Of a stretch of DNA of 64,000 bases, positions 1 through 9,351 are shown one piece after another. The position numbers and the translations under genes were made by a program. Within the stretch, counting starts at the first letter, position 1; each line of letters opens with the position of its first letter. The stretch is from Lysobacter arvi (GTDB lineage Bacteria > Pseudomonadota > Gammaproteobacteria > Xanthomonadales > Xanthomonadaceae). The notes beneath the pieces are model-generated. The model saw only the letters and a program-made list of their open reading frames with translations. It did no database searches and was not told the origin of the DNA. The stretch lies in the NCBI GenBank assembly GCA_031216755.1, contig JARUHG010000001.1, forward strand, positions 1,364,001 through 1,428,000, read 5' to 3'.

Positions 1-3000
1 CCAGCTGCTGCGCCATCAGCTGCATCTGCTGCGCGATGACCTGGCGCGTGAAGTCGTTGCCGCCGTCCAGCGCGGGCACGGCAACCGGCGCCAGCGCGGC
101 CGGCGCGGCGGCGACCGGTGCAACCGCGCCGGCAACCGCGGGCGCCGGCGCGGCTTCGGCCGGCAACGTCGCGTCGAGCATGCCGGCCAGGCGGTCCAGG
201 CTCGAACAGTCGCCCATCAGCTGGCGGAAATTCACGGGCACCTCGAAGGTCTTCTGCAGCTGCACGGCGACCTGGGTCAGCATCAGGCTGTCCAGGCCCA
301 GTTCGATGAAGTTGGTGTCCGCGTCGGCGTCGCTCATGTCGAAGCCGGCAACGTTCTCGAACAGGCCGCGCAGTTGCCCGACCAGGCGTTCGCGGCGGCC
401 CGGGGCGGGCGCGGCGGGGGCGTTGGCGGCGACGGGCATGGCGGTGACGGGCGAGGACGACGGCATGACGGGCTCCAGGACGGTGTTGGTTCGTGCGGCG
501 GCCGCGACGGCCGGATGGGGGACCACGTTGCCCGGGCTCGCGGCAACCGCCTCCACCCAATAACGTTGTCTCTCGAACGGATAGGTCGGCAGCCGCAGGC
601 GATGGCGGATCGCGCGCGTGTCGAAGCCGGCCGGATCGATCGGCGCGCCCTGGCTCCACAGCTTTCCGGCGGCACCGAGGAGGTCGCGACGTTCCGTGTC
701 CGGACGGTCGGCCAGGCTCGCGACGGTGGCGATGCGCTGCTTCTGCACGAGCGGCTGCTGCCGCGCGAGCGCGTTCAGCGTGCCGCGCGGGCCGACTTCG
801 AGCAGGACGCGCGACGCGTCCTCGCCTTCGAGCAGCGACTGCAACGCGGAGGAAAACCGGACCGGCTCGCGCAGGTGGCGCGCCCAGTAATCAGGTGACG
901 TGGCTTCCTCGGCGCGCAGCCACGCGCCGGTGACGGTCGACACGATCGGTCGCGCCGGCGCGTTCAGGCGCACGCCCGCCACGACCTCGCGGAACGGCGC
1001 GAGCACCGGCTCCATCATCGCCGAGTGGAATGCGTGCGACGTGCGCAGCGCCCGGCACGCGATGCCCTCGCCTTCCAGTTGCGCCTGGAATGCAGCGACG
1101 GGGTCGGATTCGCCCGCGACCACGCAGGCCAGCGGTGAGTTCTCCGCCGCGAGCGACAGCGTCGGCGGCAGGCGGTCGCGCGCGGCATCCGCGGGAAGGC
1201 GGATGGACAGCATCGAACCGGCCGGCTGCGCCTGCATCAACGCGCCGCGCCGCGCGATGAGATGCAGCGCGTCGCGCAGGTCGAACACGCCCGCCAGCGT
1301 CGCGGCGACGAACTCGCCGATGCTGTGGCCGATCATCGCCGCCGGTTCGACGCCGCGGCTCATCCACCACTTCGCCAACGCGTATTCGATGGCGAACGTC
1401 GCCGGCTGCATGATCCAGGTCGGCAACAGCGCTTCTGCGTCGTCGGCGAAGAGGCGCTCGCGCAGATCGAAGCCCAGTTCGTCGCGCAGCCCTTCCGCGC
1501 ATTCGTCCAGCGCATCCCGGAAGACCGGTTCGCTCGCGTGAAGGCTGCGGCCCATGCCCGGATACGTCGCGCCCTGTCCGGGGAACATGAAGACGAGGCC
1601 GGCCGCGCGCGCCGGACGGCTGCGCGCGGCCTCGGCGAGCGTGTCCGGCGCACGCAGCGTTTCGATGGCGGACGCCACGTCGTCGGCGGCGATGGCGATG
1701 CGGTGCGCGAACGCCTTGCGGCCTGCCGCGAGCGTCCATGCGACGTCGGCGAGGTTGGCGTCGCGATGCGCGTCCAGGTGATCGGCCAACCGGGCCGTGG
1801 CCGCGCCGAGCGCGGACGGCGTGCGCGCGGACAGCACCAGCAGCTGCGGGCCGTCGGCCTCGTCCGACGCGCGCAACGCGGGTGCTTCCTCCAGCACGGC
1901 GTGCGCGTTGGTACCGCCCAGGCCGAAGGAACTCACGCCAGCGCGACGCGGCGCGTCCGTTTCGCGTTCCCACGCGGTCATGCGCGCATTCACCACGAAC
2001 GGCGTGCTCGCAAAATCGATGGTGGGGTTGGGCGATTCGAAGTGGATGCTCGCGGGAATGCGCTTCTCGTGCAGCGACAACGCGGTCTTGATCACGCCCG
2101 CCGCACCGGCCGCGGTCACCATGTGGCCGACGTTGCTCTTGAGCGAGCCGATGCGGCAGAAGCCCGCGTCCTGCGTGCTGCGCCGGAACGCGCGCGTCAG
2201 GCCTTCGATCTCGATCGGATCGCCCAGCGGCGTCGCCGTGCCGTGCGCTTCGACATAGCCGATGCTGCGGGCGTCGACGCCCGCCCTGTCGTGGGCGAGC
2301 GCGATGACCGCCGCCTGCCCTTCGCTGCTGGGCGCAGTGAAGCTCGCGCGGTTCGCGCCGTCGTTGTTGAGCGCGGTGCCGCGAATGACGGCATACACCG
2401 GATTGCCGTCGGCGATCGCATCGGACAACCGCTTCAGCAGCACGACCGCCGCCCCGTCGCCGAACACCGTGCCCTGCGCGTTCGCGTCGAAGGTCCGCGT
2501 GTGGCCGTCGGGCGAAAGCATCGACCCTTCCTGGTACAGGTAACCGCTGCGTGGCGGGCACGTCACCGCGATGCCGCCCGCAAGCGCCATGTCGCACAGC
2601 CCCGACTGCAGGCTTTCCACCGCCTGGGCGATCGCGACCAGCGAGGTCGAACACGCCGTGTGCACGCTCACCGCGGGACCGGTGAGGTCGAGTTTGTGCG
2701 CCACGCGCGTGGCGATGTAGTCCTTCTCGTTGCCGATCATCACCTGCAGCGCGCCGATGCGATTGACGAGCTCCGGGTGCGCCGACACGTGGCGCTGGAA
2801 GTACGTCGCGTTGTTCATGCCGGCGAAGACCCCGGTCACCGTGGCGCCGGTGCCGTCGGGCGCATGGCCGCCGCGTTCCAGGCACTCCCAGCACAGCTCC
2901 AGGAAGATGCGCTGCTGCGGGTCCATCAGTTCGGCTTCGCGGGGGCCGATCCCGAAGAACGCGGCGTCGAACAGCTCGACGTTGTCGATCACGCCGCGCG

Positions 3001-5584
3001 CGGCGACGTAGGCCGGATCGCTGCGATCGGTAGCGCTCACCGCCGGATCGAGTTCGTCGAGACGGAACTTGGTGATGGAATCGCGGCCTTCGCACAGGTT
3101 GTCCCAGAAGGCCTCGACGTCGTTCGCGCCCGGGAAACGCCCGGCCATCGCGATGATCGCGATCGGCTCGCGTGCATCGACCGCCCGGCGCGTCGTCGCT
3201 TCGGCGGGCCGTACGCCACCGAGCACCGCCGCCAGTCGCGCCGGCGTCGGATGCTGGAAAATCGTCGGCGCCGCGACGCGCGGACCGGCTTCGTCCGTCT
3301 GCCAGCCTTCCACGCGGATCTGTTCGGCCAACCGCACCGCCAGCAGCGAGCTGCCGCCAAGCTCGAAGAAGTTGTCGTCGCGGCCGACGCGCTCGATGTC
3401 GAGCAGCGCGCCGAAGGCCTGGCACAGCTTCGTTTCGAGCGCGGTCAGCGGCTCGGCGTAGTCGACGGTGAGTTCCGGGCGGCGACGGTCCGGCGCGGGC
3501 AAGGCGCGGCGATCGATCTTTCCGTTGGCGGTGAGGGGCAATTCGTCCAGCGCGACGTAACGCGCGGGCACCATGTATGGCGGCAGCGCGGCGGCGAGGT
3601 GCGCGCGCAGTTGCGGCGCATGCGCGTGCAGTCCCGAATCGACGTAATACGCGACCAGGCGCTTCTCGCCGGGCGAGTCCGCGCGGGCCACGACGATGCA
3701 CGAGGCGATCGCCGGATGCCGCGCGAGCACCGCTTCGATTTCCGTCAGCTCGATGCGATGGCCGCGGATCTTCACCTGCGCATCGGTGCGCCCGACGAAC
3801 TCGATCAACCCGTCATCGCGCAGACGCACCTGGTCGCCGGTGCGGTACAGGCGGTCGCCCTCGTCGAAGGGATTGGGCACGAATCGCTCCGCGTTGAGTT
3901 CCGGACGCGCCAGGTAACCGCGCGCCACGCCCACGCCGCCGATGCACAGTTCGCCGATTACGCCGGCGGGCAGCAACTGGAGGCGACGGTTCAGCACGTA
4001 GGCGCTGGTGTCCTGCAGCGGCCGGCCGATGGGGATCGACGCCGCCGCTGCGGGCAGATCGCGGGGGATCGCATGCGACGTGCACATGATCGTGCATTCG
4101 GTCGGACCGTAACCGTTGTGCAGGCGAAGCTGCGGCGCGATCGCCTGCATGCGGCGGATGTGATCCACCGAGAGCGCCTCGCCGCCGACGATGAGGTCGC
4201 GCATCGTCGCGAAGATCGTCGCGTCTTCGTCCACCACGGCGTTGAAGAGCGCGGCGGCCATGATCGCGGCGTTGGCGCCGTGGCGCGCGATGGTCTGGCG
4301 CAACCGCGCGGCCGTGGGCGCTACTTCGTCGTGCACGACGACGGTGCCGCCGTTGAACAGCGCGCCCCACAGCTCCAGTCCGGAGATGTCGAACCCCAGC
4401 GGCGCCTGGTGCAGCATCCGGGTGTCGGCATCGAGCGTGACGTAATCGATGCCGCGCAGACGGCGCACCAGCGAGCGCTGGCGGATTTCGACGCCTTTCG
4501 GCACGCCGGTCGAACCGGACGTGAAGAGCACGTACGCGAGGCTGTCGCCGTCCGCGCTGGAGTCGCCCGCGAACGGCGCGCCATCGCCATGCACGTTCAC
4601 CCGCGCGGGTACATGCGGCAGCGCCGGCGCATGCAGCGCGGGATCGACGACGATCGCCTCCACGCGCGCGGTTTCCACCATGAAGGCAACACGCTCGGCC
4701 GGCAGGGCCAGGTCCAGCGGAAGGTACGCGCCGCCGGCCTTGATGACGCCAAGCAGCGCGACCACCGCATCGAGCGAGCGCGGCAATGCCACGCCGACGA
4801 TATCGCCAGCCTTGACGCCCGCGTCACGCAGGCGCGTCGCAAGCGACGCCGCGCGCGCGTCGAGTTCGGCGTAGGTGATGCTCGCCTCGCCGTGCACGAC
4901 CGCGGTGCGGTCGGGCGACGCGGCCAATGCGTGCGCGAAGCATGCGTGCACGGTTTCGAATTCCGCACGCGAGGGCGGCGCGATCGCCCACGCGTCGATC
5001 TGCCGCGCACGATCGGCCGGGTCGAGCGCGTCGATCTGCGACAGCGGACGGTGGGCATCGGCGGCGATCACGATCAGCACGCGCACCACCGCTTCGCCGA
5101 TCAGCTGCACCGCTTCGTCGGACAGCGGCGCGCGGAAACGCGCCTGCAGCGACAGGCCGTCCAGATACCAGCTCGATGCGGCGAATTCGGGAATGTGGCC
5201 TCCGTCGTCCGGCACGCACCAGACGCACGGTTTCGGCGTTTCGATCGCGTCCTGGGTATCCAGCACGGCACGCAGCGCCGCGGCGTCGAGCGAACCGATC
5301 GCGACACGCGCCTGTCGCCATGCGCCGCTTCGACCTCGCGTCACGAGGATCTCGTCGGCGCCCGACAGCCAGGCCTCCACCGACGCGAGCGCGGCGACCA
5401 GCGCGTCGCGCGCGCCGTCCTCGATGCGCAATGCGGCTGCAACATCGGCAGGCAACGCGAACGCGAGCGCCCGCGTCGCCTCGTCGGTCGCGCCGGCGTG
5501 CTGCGGAAGCACGTCCAGCAGTGGCGATTCGATGGCCGGCATCGTGCCGCTGGTGTTCGATGTCGCCACTGCCCGCGTACCCAT
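1..5584 (-). CDS. Hybrid NRPS-PKS megasynthase, N-terminal part (A-PCP-KS-AT-ACP)
   Basis: This is the first 1861 codons of a multimodular synthase; the C-terminus lies beyond the left edge. Start ATG 5584 has an AAGGAG ribosome site just upstream. Order seen: residues 1-200 keep only something like the C-terminal part of a condensation domain; A domain about 205-695 (TSGSTG at 355, GYGPTE, NGKIDRR); PCP Ser745 in GGSS; ketosynthase about 800-1225 with Cys978 in TACSTS plus EAHGT and NVGH histidines; acyltransferase Ser1421 in GHSIGE with HAFH, the motif usual for malonyl-CoA; ACP Ser1766 in GLDSL; then a QQMQLMAQQL linker at the edge. Reading frame is continuous. The A domain begins FDISGLELWG; I do not predict its substrate. 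Inference: it loads an amino acid and extends it with one malonate. The product is unknown. Confidence 0.95.
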   Translation of the reverse strand, partial: MGTRAVATSNTSGTMPAIESPLLDVLPQHAGATDEATRALAFALPADVAAALRIEDGARDALVAALASVEAWLSGADEILVTRGRSGAWRQARVAIGSLDAAALRAVLDTQDAIETPKPCVWCVPDDGGHIPEFAASSWYLDGLSLQARFRAPLSDEAVQLIGEAVVRVLIVIAADAHRPLSQIDALDPADRARQIDAWAIAPPSRAEFETVHACFAHALAASPDRTAVVHGEASITYAELDARAASLATRLRDAGVKAGDIVGVALPRSLDAVVALLGVIKAGGAYLPLDLALPAERVAFMVETARVEAIVVDPALHAPALPHVPARVNVHGDGAPFAGDSSADGDSLAYVLFTSGSTGVPKGVEIRQRSLVRRLRGIDYVTLDADTRMLHQAPLGFDISGLELWGALFNGGTVVVHDEVAPTAARLRQTIARHGANAAIMAAALFNAVVDEDATIFATMRDLIVGGEALSVDHIRRMQAIAPQLRLHNGYGPTECTIMCTSHAIPRDLPAAAASIPIGRPLQDTSAYVLNRRLQLLPAGVIGELCIGGVGVARGYLARPELNAERFVPNPFDEGDRLYRTGDQVRLRDDGLIEFVGRTDAQVKIRGHRIELTEIEAVLARHPAIASCIVVARADSPGEKRLVAYYVDSGLHAHAPQLRAHLAAALPPYMVPARYVALDELPLTANGKIDRRALPAPDRRRPELTVDYAEPLTALETKLCQAFGALLDIERVGRDDNFFELGGSSLLAVRLAEQIRVEGWQTDEAGPRVAAPTIFQHPTPARLAAVLGGVRPAEATTRRAVDAREPIAIIAMAGRFPGANDVEAFWDNLCEGRDSITKFRLDELDPAVSATDRSDPAYVAARGVIDNVELFDAAFFGIGPREAELMDPQQRIFLELCWECLERGGHAPDGTGATVTGVFAGMNNATYFQRHVSAHPELVNRIGALQVMIGNEKDYIATRVAHKLDLTGPAVSVHTACSTSLVAIAQAVESLQSGLCDMALAGGIAVTCPPRSGYLYQEGSMLSPDGHTRTFDANAQGTVFGDGAAVVLLKRLSDAIADGNPVYAVIRGTALNNDGANRASFTAPSSEGQAAVIALAHDRAGVDARSIGYVEAHGTATPLGDPIEIEGLTRAFRRSTQDAGFCRIGSLKSNVGHMVTAAGAAGVIKTALSLHEKRIPASIHFESPNPTIDFASTPFVVNARMTAWERETDAPRRAGVSSFGLGGTNAHAVLEEAPALRASDEADGPQLLVLSARTPSALGAATARLADHLDAHRDANLADVAWTLAAGRKAFAHRIAIAADDVASAIETLRAPDTLAEAARSRPARAAGLVFMFPGQGATYPGMGRSLHASEPVFRDALDECAEGLRDELGFDLRERLFADDAEALLPTWIMQPATFAIEYALAKWWMSRGVEPAAMIGHSIGEFVAATLAGVFDLRDALHLIARRGALMQAQPAGSMLSIRLPADAARDRLPPTLSLAAENSPLACVVAGESDPVAAFQAQLEGEGIACRALRTSHAFHSAMMEPVLAPFREVVAGVRLNAPARPIVSTVTGAWLRAEEATSPDYWARHLREPVRFSSALQSLLEGEDASRVLLEVGPRGTLNALARQQPLVQKQRIATVASLADRPDTERRDLLGAAGKLWSQGAPIDPAGFDTRAIRHRLRLPTYPFERQRYWVEAVAASPGNVVPHPAVAAAARTNTVLEPVMPSSSPVTAMPVAANAPAAPAPGRRERLVGQLRGLFENVAGFDMSDADADTNFIELGLDSLMLTQVAVQLQKTFEVPVNFRQLMGDCSSLDRLAGMLDATLPAEAAPAPAVAGAVAPVAAAPAALAPVAVPALDGGNDFTRQVIAQQMQLMAQQL

Positions 5585-6014
5585 GCGCCTGCTCCTTCTC
5601 ACCTGCCGCTCGGCAAGGCCGTCGGCAACGATCACGTCCAAACCGGCGCCGAACGGCCGGCGAATCGCGTCAAGACCGGTTGTCGCGCCGGCTCCGCTGC
5701 GTCATTGCGCGCGGATGCGTTGCGCGGCCGAAGGCGTGCGTGTCGTCGCGATCCGGTGCGGAGGATCCGCTGTCCCGCACCACGCGCCCGGCGCCGCGAT
5801 GCCGGCCGCGTCGGGCCTGCGATCTGGCTGTGTGCCGGTAGTCCACGACATCGTTCACCCCACATGCGGCACGACCGATGCCGACTCCGGCCATCGCGTC
5901 TTCCCTGCCCCGCTCGTCGAAGCAAACGGTGTCGGCGTGCGCGAGCGGCCATCCTTCGCAGCCGATGCGCGGCGCAGGAACCCGCGCTAGGATGGGCCCC
6001 GACAAGGGGGCCCC
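5585..6014. promoter_or_regulatory. Divergent intergenic region between NRPS-PKS and J-domain gene
   Basis: These 430 bases separate two divergent genes and should hold both promoters. I see no convincing coding sequence: the open frames here are arginine-rich and without recognisable motifs. No clear -35/-10 pair stands out. At the right end a GC-rich inverted repeat (5992-6016) covers the ribosome site and start codon of the plus-strand gene. Confidence 0.5.
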
Positions 6015-6701
6015 ATGAGCCAGGACTTCGCGCTTCTGTACATGCAGCTTGGACTGCATCCGGACTGCAGCCTCGAAGACCTCAAGCGCGCGTACCGCAT
6101 CCGCGTGGCCGAACTGCATCCGGACCGCCATCTCGACCGCCCCGCTTCCGACGACGCCAACAGCGCGCTTACCGAACTCACCGCGCTGTACTCCGGCGCG
6201 ATCCGGTTCCATCGCATCCACGGGCGCTTGCCAGGCTCCACGCCACGCGCTCCGTCGGTAGCCGCGCGTACGGCGCACGACGCGACGCAGACCGCCGCGC
6301 CCGCGTCGCGCGCGATGCAGACGCACGATCGCGCGACGCAGAGCGTGACGCCGCGCATCGCGGTGCTCAGCGTGCTCGTCCTGGTGGTGGTGATGGTGGT
6401 GCTGCACTGGTCGGAAACCGCGCAGGTGGCACCGCACACGGACGCCGAAGACGCAGTGGCCGCCGCCGATCCGGACGTGCCGCGCCTGGAACTGGGCATG
6501 GAGGAAGCGGCGGTCGTCGCGATCCAGGGCCCGCCCGAGCGCGTGCAGGACGAGGTGTGGAACTACGGTTCCTCGTGGGTGCGCTTCGAGGACGGCCACG
6601 TGGTCGATTGGGCCAGCGTCCCGCCGAACCGGCTGATGACGCTGACGCCGCGTCCGGTCGACGAGGACGAGAACGCCGAGGACGGGACGTTCGGGCCGTG
6701 A
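6015..6701 (+). CDS. J-domain protein with one membrane segment and BamE/SmpA-like C-terminus
   Basis: A 228-residue protein. Residues 1-70 look like a J domain: a helix, then HPD at 35-37, the motif that stimulates DnaK ATPase. A threonine/alanine-rich stretch follows, then one hydrophobic segment at about 114-132. The C-terminus (about 155-205) has the pattern LELGM...GPP...W.YGSSWVRFEDGHVVDW, reminiscent of the small BamE/SmpA (OmlA) fold. Such a protein would place the J domain in the cytoplasm and the tail in the periplasm. The start lies behind AAGGGGG. It is alone on its strand between minus-strand genes, so it is probably monocistronic. The J domain is fairly clear; the C-terminal assignment is inference from pattern. 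Confidence 0.8.
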   Translation: MSQDFALLYMQLGLHPDCSLEDLKRAYRIRVAELHPDRHLDRPASDDANSALTELTALYSGAIRFHRIHGRLPGSTPRAPSVAARTAHDATQTAAPASRAMQTHDRATQSVTPRIAVLSVLVLVVVMVVLHWSETAQVAPHTDAEDAVAAADPDVPRLELGMEEAAVVAIQGPPERVQDEVWNYGSSWVRFEDGHVVDWASVPPNRLMTLTPRPVDEDENAEDGTFGP

Positions 6702-6823
6702 CGTTCCTGCCCTTTGCGTCTGCCTTCCCCTCCCGCGTGCGGGAGAGGAGGAACGGATGCCAGGCGGGTCTGGCTTCGACGAGCCGCTTTCGCCCGTAAC
6801 GCTTCCGGTCGCGATGCGTCTGC

Positions 6824-8218
6824 TTATCGCGACCCACGCTGGAACAGCACCACTTCGACCGTCTGCAGCAGGATGATCAGGTCGAACACCAGGCCGTGGT
6901 TCTTCACGTAGAACAGGTCGAACTTGAGCTTTTCCTCCGCATCGCGCACCGAGGCGCCGTACGGATAGCGAAGCTGCGCCCAGCCCGTCAGGCCCGGCTT
7001 CACGCAGTGGCGCACGGCGTAGTAGCGGATCTCGCGACTGAGCATGTCGACGAACTGCGGACGTTCCGGGCGCGGACCGACGATGCTCATCTCGCCGCGC
7101 AGGATGTTGAACAGCTGCGGCAGTTCGTCCAGTCGGGTCAGGCGGATGAACTTGCCCACGCGCGTGGTGCGGTCGTCGCCGCGTTGCGCCCAACGCGCCA
7201 CGCCGTCGCCTTCGGCGTCCACGCGCATGCTGCGGAACTTGATCAGTTCGAACGGCCGTCCGCCCTCGCCGATGCGCGTCTGCTGGTAGAGGATCGGCCC
7301 ACTGGATTCCAGCCGGATCAGCGCCGCCACCAGCACCATGAAGGGCCATGCGATCAGCAACAATGCCGACGCCGCGAGCACGTCGAACAGGCGCTTGTTC
7401 ATGCACCGCGACGTGGAATGATCGAAACCGCCGGAGAACACCAGCCACGACGGATCGCACAGGTTCGTGGTGACCAGCCCGGCCTCGCGCTCGAAGAATG
7501 TCGATAGATCGGTCATCGCCACGCCGCGCTGCACGCAGGTGAGCATTTCGTCCATCGGCAGCCCGCCGCGCCGTTCGTCGGGCGCGACCACCACCTCGCT
7601 GATCTGCAGCCGCTGCACGGTGTCGGCCAGCCCGTCCGGTGCGGCGATGCGCATCGACTCGGGCACGCAGGCCTCCTGCCCGTCGATGGCGACGAAACCG
7701 ATCAGCGTGAAGGCGCGGCGGTCGCTGCCGCGCCGCATGCGCGTGTTGATCAGGTCCGCGTTGCGCCCCGCGCCGAGCACCAGCACGCGGCGCTTGAACA
7801 GGTCGCCGCGGAATACGTGGATGACGCAGAACCGCAGCGCGGCCATGCCGATCAGGCCCAGGATCATCGCGATGACGATCACGCCGCGGCCGATGTACGC
7901 GCTCGGGACGAGGTAGTACAGCACCATCAGCCCGACGCCGCCGATCACGAACGAAACCAGCAGGCGCAGCGCGAACTCGAAACGGTTCAACCGCACGTGC
8001 ACCTGGTACAGGCCCAGCGCGGCCATCGCGGTGGTGACGAACATCGACACCAGCAGCGCGCGCACGGTGAGGTTCTCGGAGAAGATCTGGTGGCCTTCGG
8101 GGTCGTTCATGAAGCGCAGCCACGCCGCGCCCATCACCGCCGCCATCACCAGCAGCACTTCGAGCAGCCACAGAAGCAGCAACGCCCGGTTCTTCAGACT
8201 CGCCTTCCCGAACATCAT
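6824..8218 (-). CDS. Polyprenyl-phosphate sugar-1-phosphate transferase (EpsB/GumD/WbaP-like)
   Basis: A 464-residue membrane enzyme that would transfer a hexose-1-phosphate from a UDP-sugar to undecaprenyl phosphate, the first step of exopolysaccharide or O-unit assembly. About four hydrophobic segments lie in the first 150 residues, then a nucleotide-binding-like core (VLVLGAGRNA), a further membrane segment, and the C-terminal catalytic domain with KRLFDV, KFRSMR, LDELPQL, GPRPERP and LTGWAQ motifs. ATG 8218 was chosen because TAGGAG lies 8 bases upstream; the frame stays open further upstream but that stretch does not look like protein. The C-terminal sequence resembles the subfamily often linked to EpsB/PEP-CTERM polysaccharide loci (from memory). 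The nearby UDP-sugar genes support a polysaccharide role. Confidence 0.92.
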   Translation of the reverse strand: MMFGKASLKNRALLLLWLLEVLLVMAAVMGAAWLRFMNDPEGHQIFSENLTVRALLVSMFVTTAMAALGLYQVHVRLNRFEFALRLLVSFVIGGVGLMVLYYLVPSAYIGRGVIVIAMILGLIGMAALRFCVIHVFRGDLFKRRVLVLGAGRNADLINTRMRRGSDRRAFTLIGFVAIDGQEACVPESMRIAAPDGLADTVQRLQISEVVVAPDERRGGLPMDEMLTCVQRGVAMTDLSTFFEREAGLVTTNLCDPSWLVFSGGFDHSTSRCMNKRLFDVLAASALLLIAWPFMVLVAALIRLESSGPILYQQTRIGEGGRPFELIKFRSMRVDAEGDGVARWAQRGDDRTTRVGKFIRLTRLDELPQLFNILRGEMSIVGPRPERPQFVDMLSREIRYYAVRHCVKPGLTGWAQLRYPYGASVRDAEEKLKFDLFYVKNHGLVFDLIILLQTVEVVLFQRGSR

Positions 8219-8354
8219 GGACCGCACTCCTACGCGATGCGTGCGCCGGCGCGCACGCACATCCGTCAGACAGCCGTTGAAAGATTCCGCAGGAGATCCG
8301 GCCGGAGCCGGGCGTCGCACGTCACGGTCATGACGTTCCCCCTGGGCGACGCAG

Positions 8355-9173
8355 TCACGACAAGGACAACGACCTTCCGCCGGCGCTCCGGCCAGCGGGT
8401 GCATCGATTATCGGATCCAGCTGCAGGCATTCGACCGCGGCCTCGCGCGGCGCCGCTACGGCCGCGGTCCATCGCTCGCCCACATCGAGCATGGCCAGGC
8501 GCACGCTGCACGCCGCAGGAGTTTCCCGCGCGCCCCCGGCCAGGAAGAACTCCGCGCCGGCGGCGGCGCGGAAGCTGCACATCTCGCGCGCCAGGCCGAT
8601 GCCCTCGGCCTTGAGCAGCGCTTCCTTGCGAACCCACAACGCCAGCAAGGCACGGCTTCGCACCGGCTCGGCGAGGTTCGCCAGCGCTTGCAGCTCGGAT
8701 GGATGGCACACGCTCGCGGCGATGCCGGGCAACTCGGACGCGCGGAACGCGGCTTCGACGTCGATGCCGACCGGACCGAGCGCGCACAGCGCGAATGCCG
8801 CGACGCCATCGGCGTGACTGAGGCTGGTGTGCACGCGTCGGCCGCCCGGCCACGCGATGCCCGGCAGGCGCGGTGCGCCTTCGGGGTCGCGCTCGATGGA
8901 AAACGCGTCCGGCGCGATGCCCAGCGATCCGGCCACGAACAGCCGGTGCAACGCGTAGGTCAGCGCAAGCGCTTCGCGATCGTCGGCAAAACGGCGCTGC
9001 GCGGCGCGCTGGCGTTCGGATGCATCGAGCATCGCCCAGGCCTCGTCACGCCAGGGATGCCACCGGCGCAGATCGACGATGGCGGTCGCACAGGCGCCGG
9101 GCGCCATCGGCCCGCACGCGAACGCGTCGCGCAACGAGCACGCCGATGTTGCCTGTCGCCATGCGACCGCCAC
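8355..9173 (-). CDS. 4'-phosphopantetheinyl transferase, Sfp type
   Basis: A 272-residue enzyme that moves phosphopantetheine from CoA to the conserved serine of carrier proteins. Motifs seen are HTSLSH (115-120), GIDVE (136-140), with the Mg-binding acidic pair, and [12 protein letters not shown] (180-191), the signature of the broad-range Sfp/EntD group rather than short AcpS. The GTG start at 9173 has GGGGG about 7 bases upstream; an ATG at residue 23 is an alternative. It lies 3 kb from the NRPS-PKS, whose PCP and ACP serines need exactly this modification. That functional link is inference; the gene could also serve other clusters. It is transcribed away from the UDP-sugar genes. Confidence 0.92.
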   Translation of the reverse strand: MAVAWRQATSACSLRDAFACGPMAPGACATAIVDLRRWHPWRDEAWAMLDASERQRAAQRRFADDREALALTYALHRLFVAGSLGIAPDAFSIERDPEGAPRLPGIAWPGGRRVHTSLSHADGVAAFALCALGPVGIDVEAAFRASELPGIAASVCHPSELQALANLAEPVRSRALLALWVRKEALLKAEGIGLAREMCSFRAAAGAEFFLAGGARETPAACSVRLAMLDVGERWTAAVAAPREAAVECLQLDPIIDAPAGRSAGGRSLSLS

Positions 9174-9351
9174 CTTCGCCCCCTGTCCGGTCCTGCCGGT
9201 GCCGATTCGGATTCAACGAACACGAACGCAGGCGTCGATCGAAGGCGGACACGCCGCGGCGGCGTCCTGTCGCGGGCCGCCATTGCGTTTGGTGCATCAA
9301 GGCGATCGCGGGGAATCCGGCCGGTCGTCACGTCAACGAACGAGTGAGCGA

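Noticed and set aside
1262-6799. An open frame of more than 1800 codons on the plus strand opposite the NRPS-PKS
   Set aside because: It is antisense to a well-supported gene with all catalytic motifs, is arginine/alanine-rich and shows no domain. It comes from the codon bias of the minus-strand gene in GC-rich DNA.
8319-8336. ACGTCA-6-TGACGT inverted repeat between the sugar transferase and phosphopantetheinyl transferase genes
   Set aside because: It resembles an operator, but a 6-bp arm in such DNA can arise by chance and nothing else supports regulation there.
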